Source: Solen grandis
Lineage: Eukaryota > Mollusca > Bivalvia > Adapedonta > Solenidae
Direction of reading: 5' to 3'
Assembly (NCBI GenBank): GCA_021229015.1
Contig: CM037794.1
Coordinates: 40,505,126 to 40,569,125, forward strand
Length of the DNA stretch: 64,000 bases
Shown here: positions 35,191 through 46,148 of the stretch, one piece after another
How positions within the stretch are numbered: position 1 is the first letter of the stretch
Layout of the letters: every line of letters starts with the position of its first letter
Notes under the pieces: generated by a model
The model's input: the letters and a program-made list of their open reading frames with translations, nothing else
What the model was told of the DNA's origin: nothing
Databases searched by the model: none
Position numbers and translations under genes: made by a program

Positions 35191-37755
35191 GGCTCATGGT
35201 GAGCTTTTGTGATCGCCTTTTGTCTGGCGTCCGGCATCAGTCCGTCCGTGCGTCTGGCTTCAACAGTTTCCTTTAAACAACATCTCCTCCTAAACCACTG
35301 AATGGATTTTGACCAAACTTCACAGGAATCATCCTTATGATGCCCTCTATGAAGATTGTTCAAATTGTTTTGATTGGTTGAAAAGGAGCTAAAAATAGAT
35401 TTTAAAAATGCAAACTTTGAAAATCTTCTTCTGCAAAACTGCAAGGCCTAGAGCTTAGATATTTGGTGTGTAGCATTGTCTGGTCCAACCCTACCAAGTT
35501 TTATCAAATCATGGCCCTGGGGTCAAAATTGACCCCGTCCCAGGGCAGGGGTCACGTGATTTAACACAGACTTATATGGAAAAAATCTAGAAAAATCTTC
35601 TTGTCAGAAACTACAAGGCCAGGAGTTTAGATATTTGTGTATAACATTAGTAAGTTTGTTCAAATCATGGCCCTTGGGTCAAAATTGGCCCTGTCCCAGG
35701 TGTCACTTGATTTTACGTAGGCCTAAATAGGAAAATCTAGAAAAATCTTTTTTTTTCAGAAAGCACAAGGCCTGGAGTTTAGATAATGTGTGTGTAGCAT
35801 TGCCTAATGGACATCTACCAAGTTTGTTCAGGTCATGGCCCTGGGGTCAAAATTGGCCCCGCCCCAGGGGTCACTTGATCTAACATAGACTCACAGAGGA
35901 ACAATTTTTAGCTCACATGAGCACAACGTGCTCAAGGTGAGCTTTTCTGATCGCCTTTTGTCCGGCGTCCGTCGTCCGTCGTCCGTGCGTGCGTGCGTGC
36001 GTGCGTGCGTGCGTCCGTGCGTCAACAATTGCTTCAAACAACATCTCCTCCTAAACGGCTTGGCCAATTTGAAAAATATTTTGCAGGAATGTTCCTTGGA
36101 TGAAGCTCTACTAAAGTTGTATAAATGGTTCTGGTCCATTGCATAATTAGGTCACAGGAGCTAAAAATAGATTTTAAAAATGAAAATTTAAACAATCTTC
36201 TTCTCTGAAACCACAAGGCCTAGCCTTTTGATTTTTGGTATGTAGCATGATCTTATGACTCTCTACCAGGATTGTACAAATTATGACCCTGGGGTCAAAA
36301 TTGGCCCCGCCCCAGGGGTCACTTGATTTCACATAGGCTAATATAGGAAAAACATGAAAAAATCTTCTTCTCCGAAACCACAAGGCCTAACCTTTTGTTT
36401 TTTGGTATGTAGCATCATCTTATGGGCCACTACCAAGATTGTACAAATCATAGCCCTATGGTGATAAATGACCCCGCACCAGGGGTCACTTGTTTTACAT
36501 AGAGTTATATAGAAAAATCTTAAAAAATCTTCCTCTATGAATCCATAAGGCCTAGAGCTTAGATATTTGGTATGTAGCATCATCTTATGGGCCACTACCA
36601 AGATTGTACAAATCATAGCCCTATGGTGATAAATGACCCGCACCAGGGGTCACTTGTTTTACATAGAGTTATATAGGAAAATCTTAAAAAATCTTCTTCC
36701 ATGAATGCATAAGGCCTAGAGCTTAGATATTTGGTATGAAGCATCATCTTATGGGCCACTACCAAGATTGTACAAATCATAGCCCTATGGTGATAAATGA
36801 CCCCGCACCAGGGGTCACTTGTTTTACATAGAGTTATATAGGAAAATCTTAAAAAATCTTCTTCTATGAATCCATAAGGCCTAGAGCTTAGATATTTAGT
36901 ATGTAGCATCATCTTATGGGCCACTACCAAGATTGTACAAATCATAGCCCTATGGTGATAAATGACCCCGCACCAGGGGTCACTTGTTTTACATAGAGTT
37001 ATATAGGAAAATCTTAAAAAATCTTCTTCCATGAATGCTTAGATATTTGGTATGAAGCATCATCTTATGGGCCACTACCAAGATTGTACAAATCATAGCC
37101 CTATGGTGATAAATGACCCCACACCAGGGGTCACTTGTTTTACATAGAGTTAAATAGGAAAATCTTAAAAAATCTTCTTCTATGAATCAATAAGGCCTAG
37201 AGCTAAGATTTTTGGTATGTTGTAGCATCTAATGGTTCATTACAAAGATTTTCAAAGTCTTGGCCCTACGGTGATAAATGACCCTGCGCCCAAGTCTTCT
37301 CTGAAACCATATGGCCCATTGCTTAGGTATTTGGTGTGTAGTATTGTCAGGGGTAAAATGTTTTAGATTAAGTTATATCAGAATCCTTGTCTGTTTAAAA
37401 ACCTTGACATCAGTTGAAGCAATGGTACTCAGGTGAGCGATTCAGGGCCATCATGGCCCTCTTGTTAAAAGATATCCTTGTCAGAAACCACAAGATCATG
37501 GGTTTAGATATTTGGTATGTAACATGGCCTTGTCAACCGTAACCAAGTTTTCAAATCATGGCCCTGGGGGTCAAAATTGGGTCCACACTAGGGTTAACTT
37601 GGTTTTTTTGACCACATGTAAACTTTTTGAGTGAAATTAAGATTATATTGCTGTTCTTCTGCATGGATTTTGTATTCAGTATGACTATGTTGTAAAAGGC
37701 ATTGAAAGCAATATTTCTCAGGTGAGCAATGCAGGGCCATCTTGGCCCTCTTGTT
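35191..37755 (+). mobile_element. outer Helentron-like element, interrupted by a relative
   Basis: The left part (35191-35908) starts within the head (GGCTCATGGTGAGCTTTTGT, then GATCGCCTTTTGTCTGGCGT) and runs through monomers with AAAATCTTCTTC...CACAAGGCC and GGTCAAAATTGGCCC. The sequence is then broken by a complete related element (35909-37466). The right part (37467-37755) resumes mid-monomer at AAAAGATATCCTTGTCAGAA, and ends CAGGTGAGCAATGCAGGGCC, then ATCTTGGCCCTCTTGTT. The first palindrome arm of the outer head is lost. Confidence 0.75.
35909..37466 (+). mobile_element. inner Helentron-like element with ~165-base monomers
   Basis: Complete ends: TAGCTCACATGAGCACAACG, then TGCTCAAGGTGAGCTTTTCT on the left; CAGGTGAGCGATTCAGGGCC, then ATCATGGCCCTCTTGTT on the right. 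After the head come GTCGTCCGTCGTCC and a GTGC microsatellite (about 35984-36012). The later monomers are nearly identical: TATGGGCCACTACCAAG at 36421, 36586, 36750, 36915 and 37066 (steps 165, 164, 165, 151). The last step is short by a deletion of about 14 bases. The near identity of these units points to recent array expansion. They yield repetitive minus-strand open frames that are not genes. Confidence 0.82.
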
Positions 37756-38135
37756 TCTCTCTCTCAGGCAATATGACACCATTTTATGTAGGAAGTTTGG
37801 CACGATGTAAAGAAGCTGGTGCATGCATTTTCTTCATCTTTCACTGCATTTTAAATAAGGTATTATCCATGACAATTGTTGAATAAAGGGAGTGAAGGGT
37901 GGATATTAATCACCCTCAATGATAAGGCATGTTGTTATACCCCTACAAATTAAGTCTGTCTGTGTGTGTATCAGTTCATCTGGCTGTCTGGCCATCTCAC
38001 TTTCATGTCTAGGCTATAACCCTCTGACACAAAGCTCTATATTATTATTTAAGTTTCTTATAAACTTGATTTTTATTTTAAACCATAAATAAACTTGAAT
38101 CATGATAATTGAACTGTTGTTTATTCTATTTCCAG
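37756..38135. other. intergenic or upstream DNA, small repeat fragment
   Basis: A fragment near 37935-38000 (GTTATACCCCTACAAATT, then GTCTGTCTGTGTGTG) looks like a truncated head of the 12427 family. A pyrimidine-rich acceptor (TTCTATTTCCAG) ends at 38135, suggesting that 38136 starts an exon carrying untranslated leader. Confidence 0.4.
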
Positions 38136-38195
38136 GACTCATCAGAATTAGAGACTCCATAAATTAGGCAGTGGGAATTTCCATTCAGAATCAGG

Positions 38196-38409
38196 ATGGA
38201 GCGCTGGACAGTTGTTTTGGGATTTATGTGTGCTGTGATGTTGACAGAAGTGTATTCCTTCAGCGCAGAGAAAATGAATTGTTGTGATTGTAAGCGGATG
38301 ATGCCAGTCGGAGTTGGAGCTGATATTAAACCACAGACCCTGCCCTCCCCCTTCAGGATTAAAATAGCACCCGGAGCGATGACATACAACCCCCGCCTTG
38401 ATATAAATG
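38196..38409 (+). CDS. reelin-domain secreted protein, first coding exon (partial gene)
   Basis: The ATG at 38196 opens a frame with a clear signal peptide: MERWTVVLGFMCAVMLTEVY, a charged start, a hydrophobic core and small residues after it. The mature part has a Cys-rich start (NCCDCKRM) and then FRIKIAPGAMTYNPRLDIN, resembling the Y-x-P-G region of reelin domains (PF02014). A consensus donor GTAGGT follows at 38410. Joined to 42760-42920 the codon is completed (G + TG = Val) and the domain continues in frame. An acceptor at 38135 suggests an upstream leader exon. Such domains occur in extracellular matrix proteins, in secreted defence proteins of invertebrates and at the N terminus of ferric-chelate-reductase-like membrane proteins; which applies cannot be told without the 3' exons. 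Confidence 0.75.
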
Positions 38410-38605
38410 GTAGGTCCTGACAGTGTCTCCTAATGTGTCTATATATACGCCCTTGTGAATGGGGACAATAAGTATCACAGCCTTATATTGTTGTTGTTGT
38501 ATGTGTTGCATTCCATCATATCCCATCCAGTTACATAAAATTCAATATGTTTTTATTATATTGACTCAATTAAGATAGTTTAGCAGGGCTATTCATCACT
38601 TTCTC

Positions 38606-38847
38606 TTAACCCTTTCCCTCATATAGACTCATTTTGACACACTCAATAGGTACCACATAATGCCTGATCTGCAGAAAGCCAAACTCAAACCTTACTAAAT
38701 TTCATTGTAAAATCCTCATTACCAGACTACTGAGGAGCAGCGAACAGCATAAAACCTGATCAGCCTGCGAGTTACTCGCAGGCTGATCTGGTTTTATGCT
38801 GTTCGCATAGGTCTTTTCATAGTATCCTCTATGAGGGAAAGGGTTAA
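38606..38847 (-). mobile_element. piggyBac-like MITE with inner hairpin, copy 3
   Basis: TTAACCCTTTCCCTCATATA at the left and ATGAGGGAAAGGGTTAA at the right, with TTAA on both sides. The central hairpin is intact (GCGAACAGCATAAAACCTGA, TCAGCCTGCGAGTTACTCGC and its mirror). Opposite in orientation to the next copy 176 bases away. Confidence 0.88.
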
Positions 38848-39022
38848 TGATGAGTTATTCAGTCCCCTACAGAATATGCTTAACCTGCTTGACATTATGG
38901 ATAGATCCATGAGCTTTAAAGTTTTGAATTTGCATTATATGGCAAAAGATGAAATTTATTTTTTACCACATACAAGGGTATAACAATATTCCAATTTAAG
39001 TTAAGTTTTATTTTAATCAGAT

Positions 39023-39263
39023 TTAACCCTTTCCCTCATAGAGAAACCATGAAAAGACCTATGCGAACAGCATAAAACCAGATCAGCCTGCGAGTAACTC
39101 GCAGGCTGATCAGGTTTTATGCTGTTCGCTGCTCCTCAGTGGTCTGGAAATGAGGATTTTACAATTAAATTTGGTAAGGTTTAACTGTGGTTTTCTGCAG
39201 ATCAGGCTTTATGTGGTACCTATTGAGTGCGTCAAAATGAGTCTATATGAGGGAAAGGGTTAA
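39023..39263 (+). mobile_element. piggyBac-like MITE with inner hairpin, copy 4
   Basis: TTAACCCTTTCCCTCATAGA and TGAGGGAAAGGGTTAA ends with TTAA on both sides. The central stem GCGAACAGCATAAAACCAGA, TCAGCCTGCGAG / CTCGCAGGCTGATC is almost perfect. Highly similar to copies 1 and 5. Confidence 0.88.
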
Positions 39264-39309
39264 AGTTCATCTCAGTAATTAATCCATTTTTGAGGATGAA
39301 GCTAAAGGA

Positions 39310-39462
39310 TTCTGTAAGTTATGGTCTCCTGGGTAGAGTCTTTTCTTCACATATATGAATATATGACTTGCTTATCTGAAGGTTATGGGTTTGAACACCA
39401 TTTGGGTCATGGATTTCATGACCCTAGGCACCAAGAACTGGTCCAACCCAGGAATTATTGAG
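39310..39462 (+). repeat. tRNA-derived SINE, family A, forward
   Basis: Box B-like GGTTATGGGTTTGAACACCA near 39382-39401, then TTTCATGACCCTAGGCACCA and the family tail AACTGGTCCAACCCAGGAAT near 39436-39455. The box A head is weak. Confidence 0.65.
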
Positions 39463-40958
39463 AGGGATAAGTATATTTAGTTGTAAGAACTTACTTCCCT
39501 ATTGATGAAAAATAAGTAAGTATAACTTATTGCTAATGCAGGGTTAAAATTCAAAAGCAAAAGGACAGAAGAAAAAAACTTATTTTCTACTTGTACTGGG
39601 TGTTGGCATGGTAAAAATAAAATTCATAGAAAAAATCTTTTTTGAAAATACAGCAAAAAGAATTCTCATCTAATGCTTTTCCATTCAAATCAATATTTTG
39701 CTTGTCAATTATTATTTTTTTTTTTTTTATCTTTTGTACATATGAAACAGCAGAAATCATCAAATATGGATGTTTACCTTTATAGTATGTTGGATCATTG
39801 TAAAGCCAGATCAAACTGAAAGCAGTGTTAAATCTGAAGAGGTATTACAGTGATCCTCATCCCTACTGTACTAAGGAGTAGCTAGCAATATGAACGAGTG
39901 AAAATTTGAAGTTATATTCTCAGTTTCATCCATTGCTGTCCTATAAAATGTCTATCAGCTTCTTATTTGCACAATAAAATGTTAAAACTGTGAACCACTT
40001 CATTGCCTATTTAACATATGTGAAAAAATTAACATCTACCAAGATTTTTATTCAAAGTTCAGTGAAATTCATCAATCCCCTGAAATCTGTATGTTACATT
40101 CTGTCCCAAAAAGTGCACATTTTCAAAGTAGTTTTAACATATTGCACAATACACAAACAGTCATATCTAATAAGAGTAAGTTTCCTAGTTAACATATCAG
40201 TGGTGTATAACAGGAATATATATTATTCATTCAAATGATATCATCATCTGTGATTTCAATCATGGGTCTTTTTATTTACTGAAAGCTGTCAGTTTATCCA
40301 TATTTAACTTGATGCCAAAACAAGTACATGTATATCCCCACCCAAATGTTTGTCAGAGGTTGTTGAACTAAGGTAACTATTGAGAGCAAGATTTATGTGC
40401 TTTTGTTTGTCATACTGGTTAAACCGATATGCATATTCATTTCAGGGCATTTTGACAGCATGATAATTGCTGCCAGGGTGTCTCTGATATCAATCTTAAT
40501 TGTAGAATGTTGATTCTTTGTACTACTTTAGGAGTGTTTGCCTTTGCTGAACTTTTTCAAATTGTCAATTTCAATGAATTACAATCTGAATGTACAAAGT
40601 AATTTCAACAAACCTAATATATGAAAGTATAAATAATACTAATTGAGCAAATCCTATAAATTTTAAAATCATGTCATAAATTATAGTCAACATTTGCTCA
40701 TTGAAAACTAAATTGATAGGTGATTTCAAATTGGTTTCTTACAAACAAAATAATGGACCAGTAAAGTTTTTAATACTCTTTTTGCAGGAAAAATGAAATT
40801 GAAAGCAAAATCATTAAGTTTAGACCTTGAATTCAAAAGTTTGAAACATTCTTTTACTTGAGCTTCTCCATCCTGTATTGCCCAGTGTTTGGTATATATT
40901 TTAATTTAGGTTTGGAAGGAAAAATTAATGTGAATCATGGAAAATATAATCACTACCC

Positions 40959-40974
40959 GCAAGAACGTTCTTGC
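40959..40974. repeat. perfect 16-base palindrome
   Basis: GCAAGAACGTTCTTGC is fully self-complementary. It includes GAACGTTC, but a transcription factor role is only a guess. It lies in the reelin-gene intron. Confidence 0.6.
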
Positions 40975-42519
40975 ATCAAATGACATCAAAAATCCTCCAA
41001 GTGTTGTGTTTGTATCATTTGAGAAGGTGCAACTATAAAGTTACACATGATCATGTATATTTTTATACAAACACCTGTTTCACTAAGCCTCCATAGATTG
41101 AATGTGCTTCATCCACAAAATTATTGCTACATCAGTGCTTTGAAAGTAGGTAGCAAATTCATCTTTATTCATGCATTTGCAAGTTACTGTACCTGATGGA
41201 GAAAAAAATCTTTCACCTTCTTATTTCTACTATAATGTCTGTGCATCAGGTATTTTGACACTTTCCTAACCAGTTTTTGCTATACCTTAGTATGTAGAAT
41301 ATTGCTATTTAATTAAGAGTGCTAATTTTGAATCCTGCCAATGTTCTTCACACAAACCGATGTTGCTCATTTTGTTAAAAGTAAGACTTAAGTTTTTTTA
41401 ATCTTCTTCGTAAAAGTATTACCCGCATCTAAGTCAATAAATTCCCATTTAGATCCATTTTTCCACACTACATTCAGATCCAAGAAATTATATGCATAAT
41501 GAGCTACTTTTTAGCTAATTATAAAAAAAACACTACTGTATTCAAAGTTAAATCAAAGAAGAATGTATTTGTTGATTTGATATTTCAATCATTGAGGATT
41601 TGTCTACCTTAAACAAATATAATGCTACCTCTCTATGGTATCACACTGTAGACTACTAGTGGTATGATAATCATACCCAGACATCTTATCTTGACACCAT
41701 GAATTACTCTTGTAGACTGAGTACCAACTGAGTACAGCTTGTTATTAAGGTATTTTGGTAGGGATTTGTGTAACCATATGCTTCCTAATATCAGACCATG
41801 CAAACCATGCATAGAAATCAATGGTAGTATCTTGTTGCACAAAGTAACAACCTCTGTAATCGAGTAAGATCACTCAGGTCAGATTATGTCATTTAACCAT
41901 ATTTCAATATACATTGTATAGGAGAACACGAAAGGGGCATGTGAAAAAATAAAATTACACCTTTTCTTCAACATGTTTTATAACTTTGTAACTTTGACAT
42001 ATTGCTATAAAATTAAGGCCCACAGGAGCCAAATTAAGTGGTCCTAGTACCATTGTGGTATATCTCTCTTGCTTTATCCTTGGCATATATAAGGAATTGA
42101 GTGGTTGATATCAGGATTGTGTGACTGGTTGGGGTATTGTGCTACATGTCTGCAGCGTGATATCATGATACCATCGTGAACACACAACTTTATCTGTCTC
42201 ATGTTTTGACAAAGTTCCCAAATACTGAAATGCTGTTGGTGGGATGTTAAACCCATGAAAACAGGACTATAATTTACTTGCTATAAATTTTACTTGCAAT
42301 GAATAATCACAATGCTATTATACATTGAGATATTCTTCTATCACACACTTAAGCCAAATTACAGGGATTCTTGATCTCCAAATCAGACTCAAAGCTGTAT
42401 TCAATCTGATATTTTCTCCTCATTTTCAAAGCACATACACATAGCAATTAATATAAAGCCTGATTAGTCCCATGAGGTACTTGCAAGCTTAATTATCTGG
42501 TTTTATACTGATTGTATAG

Positions 42520-42680
42520 CCCCCACAACTAAGGTTCAAGTCCCAGCAGAGTCACTAAATTTCTCATGTGAAAATGAAGCCTTCCAGCAGGCTTCTGATA
42601 GGTTGATGGTTGATGGAGGCCTCTGTGAATTCTGGATCCTCCTACACAGTCGTTGCTATATGACTCAAGTAATGTAACAA
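42520..42680 (+). repeat. tRNA-derived SINE, family B
   Basis: Box B-like AGGTTCAAGTCCCAG near 42531-42545, core CATGTGAAAATGAAGCCTTC, CAGCAGGCTTCTGATAGGTT, and tail GCTATATGACTCAAGTAATG. It ends about 80 bases before the reelin-gene exon. Confidence 0.6.
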
Positions 42681-42759
42681 CAGCAGTTGACAACAACTAA
42701 TTAAATAATTCTTTTCCTTGAAAATGGTACTCAACTATTATGAATTCTATTTATTTCAG

Positions 42760-42920
42760 TGAATTTGACGTCAGTGGTGGAGGGACGTGCATTTGTGTCC
42801 TTCATGATCCAGGCAAGGAGGATCAATGAGTCTCTGAATACCAACGAGCCCCTGGGAACATTCACCGCCCTTGGTCCCGACCCTGTCCAGGCAATGGAAC
42901 ACTGTCCAGGGTCTTATGGG
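42760..42920 (+). CDS. reelin-domain secreted protein, second coding exon (partial gene)
   Basis: Flanked by acceptor TTATTTCAG and donor GTATGT (42921). Read in the phase left by the first exon it gives VNLTSVVEGRAFVSFMIQAR, then RINESLNTNEPLGTFTALGP and CPGSYG. That is the F-x-G/S-F-x-x-Q-A-R, P-x-G-x-F and following Cys pattern of reelin domains. NLT and NES are possible N-glycosylation sites. The exon exits in phase 0. The last strand of the domain (usually containing a His and W-x-A/x-P) is missing; I could not find that exon before the gap at 46049 or after it. Confidence 0.78.
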
Positions 42921-45900
42921 GTATGTAGTCATGGTAATACTGCAGTGTTTAGGCTGTCCAAATATGTAGCTTATACTTCTTTAAGACACATATTAGCAGA
43001 CGTTTAACCCCTACCTCATGAGTATTCATGTATAGTTTTATAAATCTGACTGAACTTTAAATGGTATATTTCTTTGCCACTGAGATAGTTAAAATTGGAG
43101 CTATGATATTGTATGAGCAAATATAGAGACACTGATCAGAAGCTCCTAGAGGAGCCCTCTGTTCGGGTTTTTCTCTGATTACCAATGCATGAAAATATGT
43201 CTATAAGAGGTATAGGACGGAACATAACAAAGTTTTACACTGTTCTCTACTCTTCAATGTTTGTGAGATGAGAGGTGGTTGTCTTCTGTCTGATTTATAA
43301 TGCTTTTATGAGGTTTAACACTGTATAACATGAGGGTATCCTATGGGGTGAAAGGTCTGCTACATTCTTACTCATCTACACTCCTTCAAATCACAGGTTT
43401 ATGTGGGATTGATTAATTACATACCAGAGATGGGTACTTGGAAAAAAACACAACCACAAAATGAATGATATGAAAATTTTTTGTATTGATACAGGTGTAG
43501 GTGAATCATCAGAATTGATATTAATGTACTGAAATAAGATCATGCTTTTCTGTAAACTGCAGGTGAATTAATCAAGTCATGTTAATGCAGGTTGGGTTTC
43601 ATGATTACAGCTCCTTTAGTGTGAAATTTTGCTTTTTCTTTGAGTCTATTATGTTCAGTTTGGCTGCATATGTTATGCATATGTTACATACCTTCATAGA
43701 CTACATACCTTCATAGACAGATAGAGATATAAAGATGTGAGTGATAAGGCATGCCTGCATAGATGAAGGTTTGGGTACACAACTGCCAATGGCATAGGTG
43801 GTGCATTGTCATGATATGTAATACGTCTTAGTGTACAGAAGCTCAGTCATGCAATCAATCTTTAGTATCTTTACGTGAATATACTGTCAAATCAAACTTT
43901 AGCTTGATTTAAACAGTTTCATAACAAGGTCACTGAACACTTCCATTCATGCTTCACACTTTCATGACAAAACTCACTCCACAGGTAGATATCAAGTAGT
44001 CTTTAAACATGCAGTTTTTACATACTTAAGTCATTTCACTTGTTATGCACTAGTAAATTCACTATAAAGAGAAACAATATTTTACCTATATGTGAAAACC
44101 TCTAACCATTTTCATATCAAGACAAGTTCCCTTTATATTAATAATTTTTTTTGTGAATAAGCAGGGTTGTACAATATGATAGTAAATGCTTTATTGAATG
44201 GTATTTGAGGTTTTCAGTTAACATTTAAAAAAAGAAAGAAAAAATAAAGGTCTGAAATGAATATATATGTTACTCCAGATATTTCATTTAAGATTGTTTG
44301 TGTAAAAACTAATATTTTCAGTTTTTCATGCTTAAAGATGTATTTTCTATGACCTATCAGGAAATGGTCATTTGTATACAATCTTAAACTGAAGACAATC
44401 AATATTCAATAACAGTTACTGCAATAAATATTTCTCATATAACACACTGTTATGATACAGGCTTATTCATAAACAAATCAGGTTTTATTAATTTTCTATG
44501 CAGTACTGTAAGCATGTGTGTTTCTCTACATATGCACAGTCATTAGTCTAACATACACCCACTATCCCGTTGCCAATATGTGTCATACAGTCATGTTTTC
44601 TTCATTCTTTACATAATTTACTCACATTCAGACTTCAAAGTCATTGCTAATGTATGATGATGATGATTATGATGATGATGATGTTTCCCTAAAAAACTTC
44701 CTTTCGCAAGTTCTGAGTTTAAGCAAGAAAAGATATACAAAATACTGTTTAAAGTTTTCAATGTTGCAAATAACTTAAAATAAATGTTAAGTACAAAATA
44801 ATTCATAATAAAAATGTGTTATATCAAGGGCTGAATGCAAAACTGTTCCATCTCCTTTTAATTCTATATGCACTTAGGTCAGCCCTTGGTTCATATTAAC
44901 GTAGGTACAGAACAAAGACGAATACATATCTAGTGAACAATTATATTTACAGAGTAAACAAAGTGTCATTGTTTTTATTGATCAGTTCATTCTATGAATA
45001 TGTATGGGTCAATCCAGGTCATCTACCTGTGTCGTCTTAGCTGAGAAGGCAATTGCAGTCATGCAAATATTCCAGTACAACTTGGTAGCTAACTCAAATC
45101 TTACCTCATTAGGACCTCATGGAGATTTGTTTTGATGCATTGGCAAACAGAGGAGACCTAGATCAGACAATTCTTAAAATGAAGGAGCTGTCTGATCAGT
45201 GTCTCCTATGTTTTCTCAGTCTGCATGGCATAGAAAAATCCAATTTCGTAAAGTAAAATGATATTCATAACATAATATATTTTTGTATTATGAATATTCA
45301 TGAGGTAATGGGTTAATGGCTCTTATTTACACATGCTGTGGTAGTAATAGAATTGGAGAGGAGATCCATCTTTAATATGATGAAAATATTTCAAATGCAT
45401 TGCATTTTATAGATGTCCTAATGTGTTTCTTTTTAAACAATTGATGAATTGTAAATCAGAATATGTAACAGGACATCGCAAATTGGACCATGATTATAAG
45501 GTTAAAACATAAGTATAATGTGCTTTCTCCTATATTTGTAGCACACATTGTTTTTGCTATATTTCTCAAATGTCAGTCTGATTCTTCACTCGGACAAATT
45601 TGTACTTTGTTTTCTCATTTTGTCATACTGTGACATGAGGTTTGGAAAAGAAATCTGATCAATATAAAGTTTGTACAAAATATTTTTCTCATGAGAGTAA
45701 TACCACCCAAGGCTACCTTAACTGTTGCTCACTTAACATTAAATTTAACAGAAATAACATAATTAAGAACTGTTTATGTCATTTGATTTTTGTTTCCATT
45801 GACATGAAAAAGCTATCAGTTTTTCTTGTGTTAAGCCCAAGAGTTAATTGATAAGATTAGGTAATTCAATCAGCTGAACTTGTTAGATATATGGCTGTTG

Positions 45901-46048
45901 CTTACAATAAATCAAGGTACGCTGTTGAACATTTCTAAACCCCTATATAATAGAGCACACAAGTTGCAGTTAACAGATGCAGACACTAATTTACATATCA
46001 TTAACATAAGGCAACTGGTTAATGTCACGTTTATATGATAGCAGGTAT
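42921..46048 (+). other. probable continuing intron or intergenic DNA up to the gap
   Basis: CpG-poor, AT-rich sequence. A GAT/ATG simple repeat lies at 44655-44690. No third reelin exon was found. Nothing else recognised. Confidence 0.4.
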
Positions 46049-46148
46049 NNNNNNNNNNNNNNNNNNNNNNNNNNNNNNNNNNNNNNNNNNNNNNNNNNNN
46101 NNNNNNNNNNNNNNNNNNNNNNNNNNNNNNNNNNNNNNNNNNNNNNNN
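46049..46148. other. assembly gap, exactly 100 N
   Basis: A run of exactly 100 N, a conventional size for a scaffold join of unknown length. The right edge lies inside retrotransposon coding sequence while the left edge does not show any of it, so real sequence is missing or the join is doubtful. Confidence 0.98.

Larger units (their letters stand above)
38410..42759 (+). other. intron of the reelin-domain gene
   Basis: Begins GTAGGT and ends TTTATTTCAG (AG at 42758-42759). Contains two piggyBac-like MITE copies (38606 and 39023) in opposite orientations, a family A SINE (39310), a family B SINE (42520) and an isolated perfect palindrome (40959). The rest is unremarkable AT-rich DNA. Confidence 0.65.

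Noticed and set aside
36338..37032. Minus-strand open frames of 101 and 139 codons with repeats
   Set aside because: They are reverse readings of the ~165-base monomers of a non-autonomous element.
38750..38810. MITE hairpins as a microRNA or structural RNA gene
   Set aside because: The same hairpin is found in five dispersed copies within TTAA-bounded elements, so a mobile origin explains it; small-RNA production cannot be judged here.
44618..44806. His-rich minus-strand open frame
   Set aside because: The His run is a reading of the GAT/ATG simple repeat.
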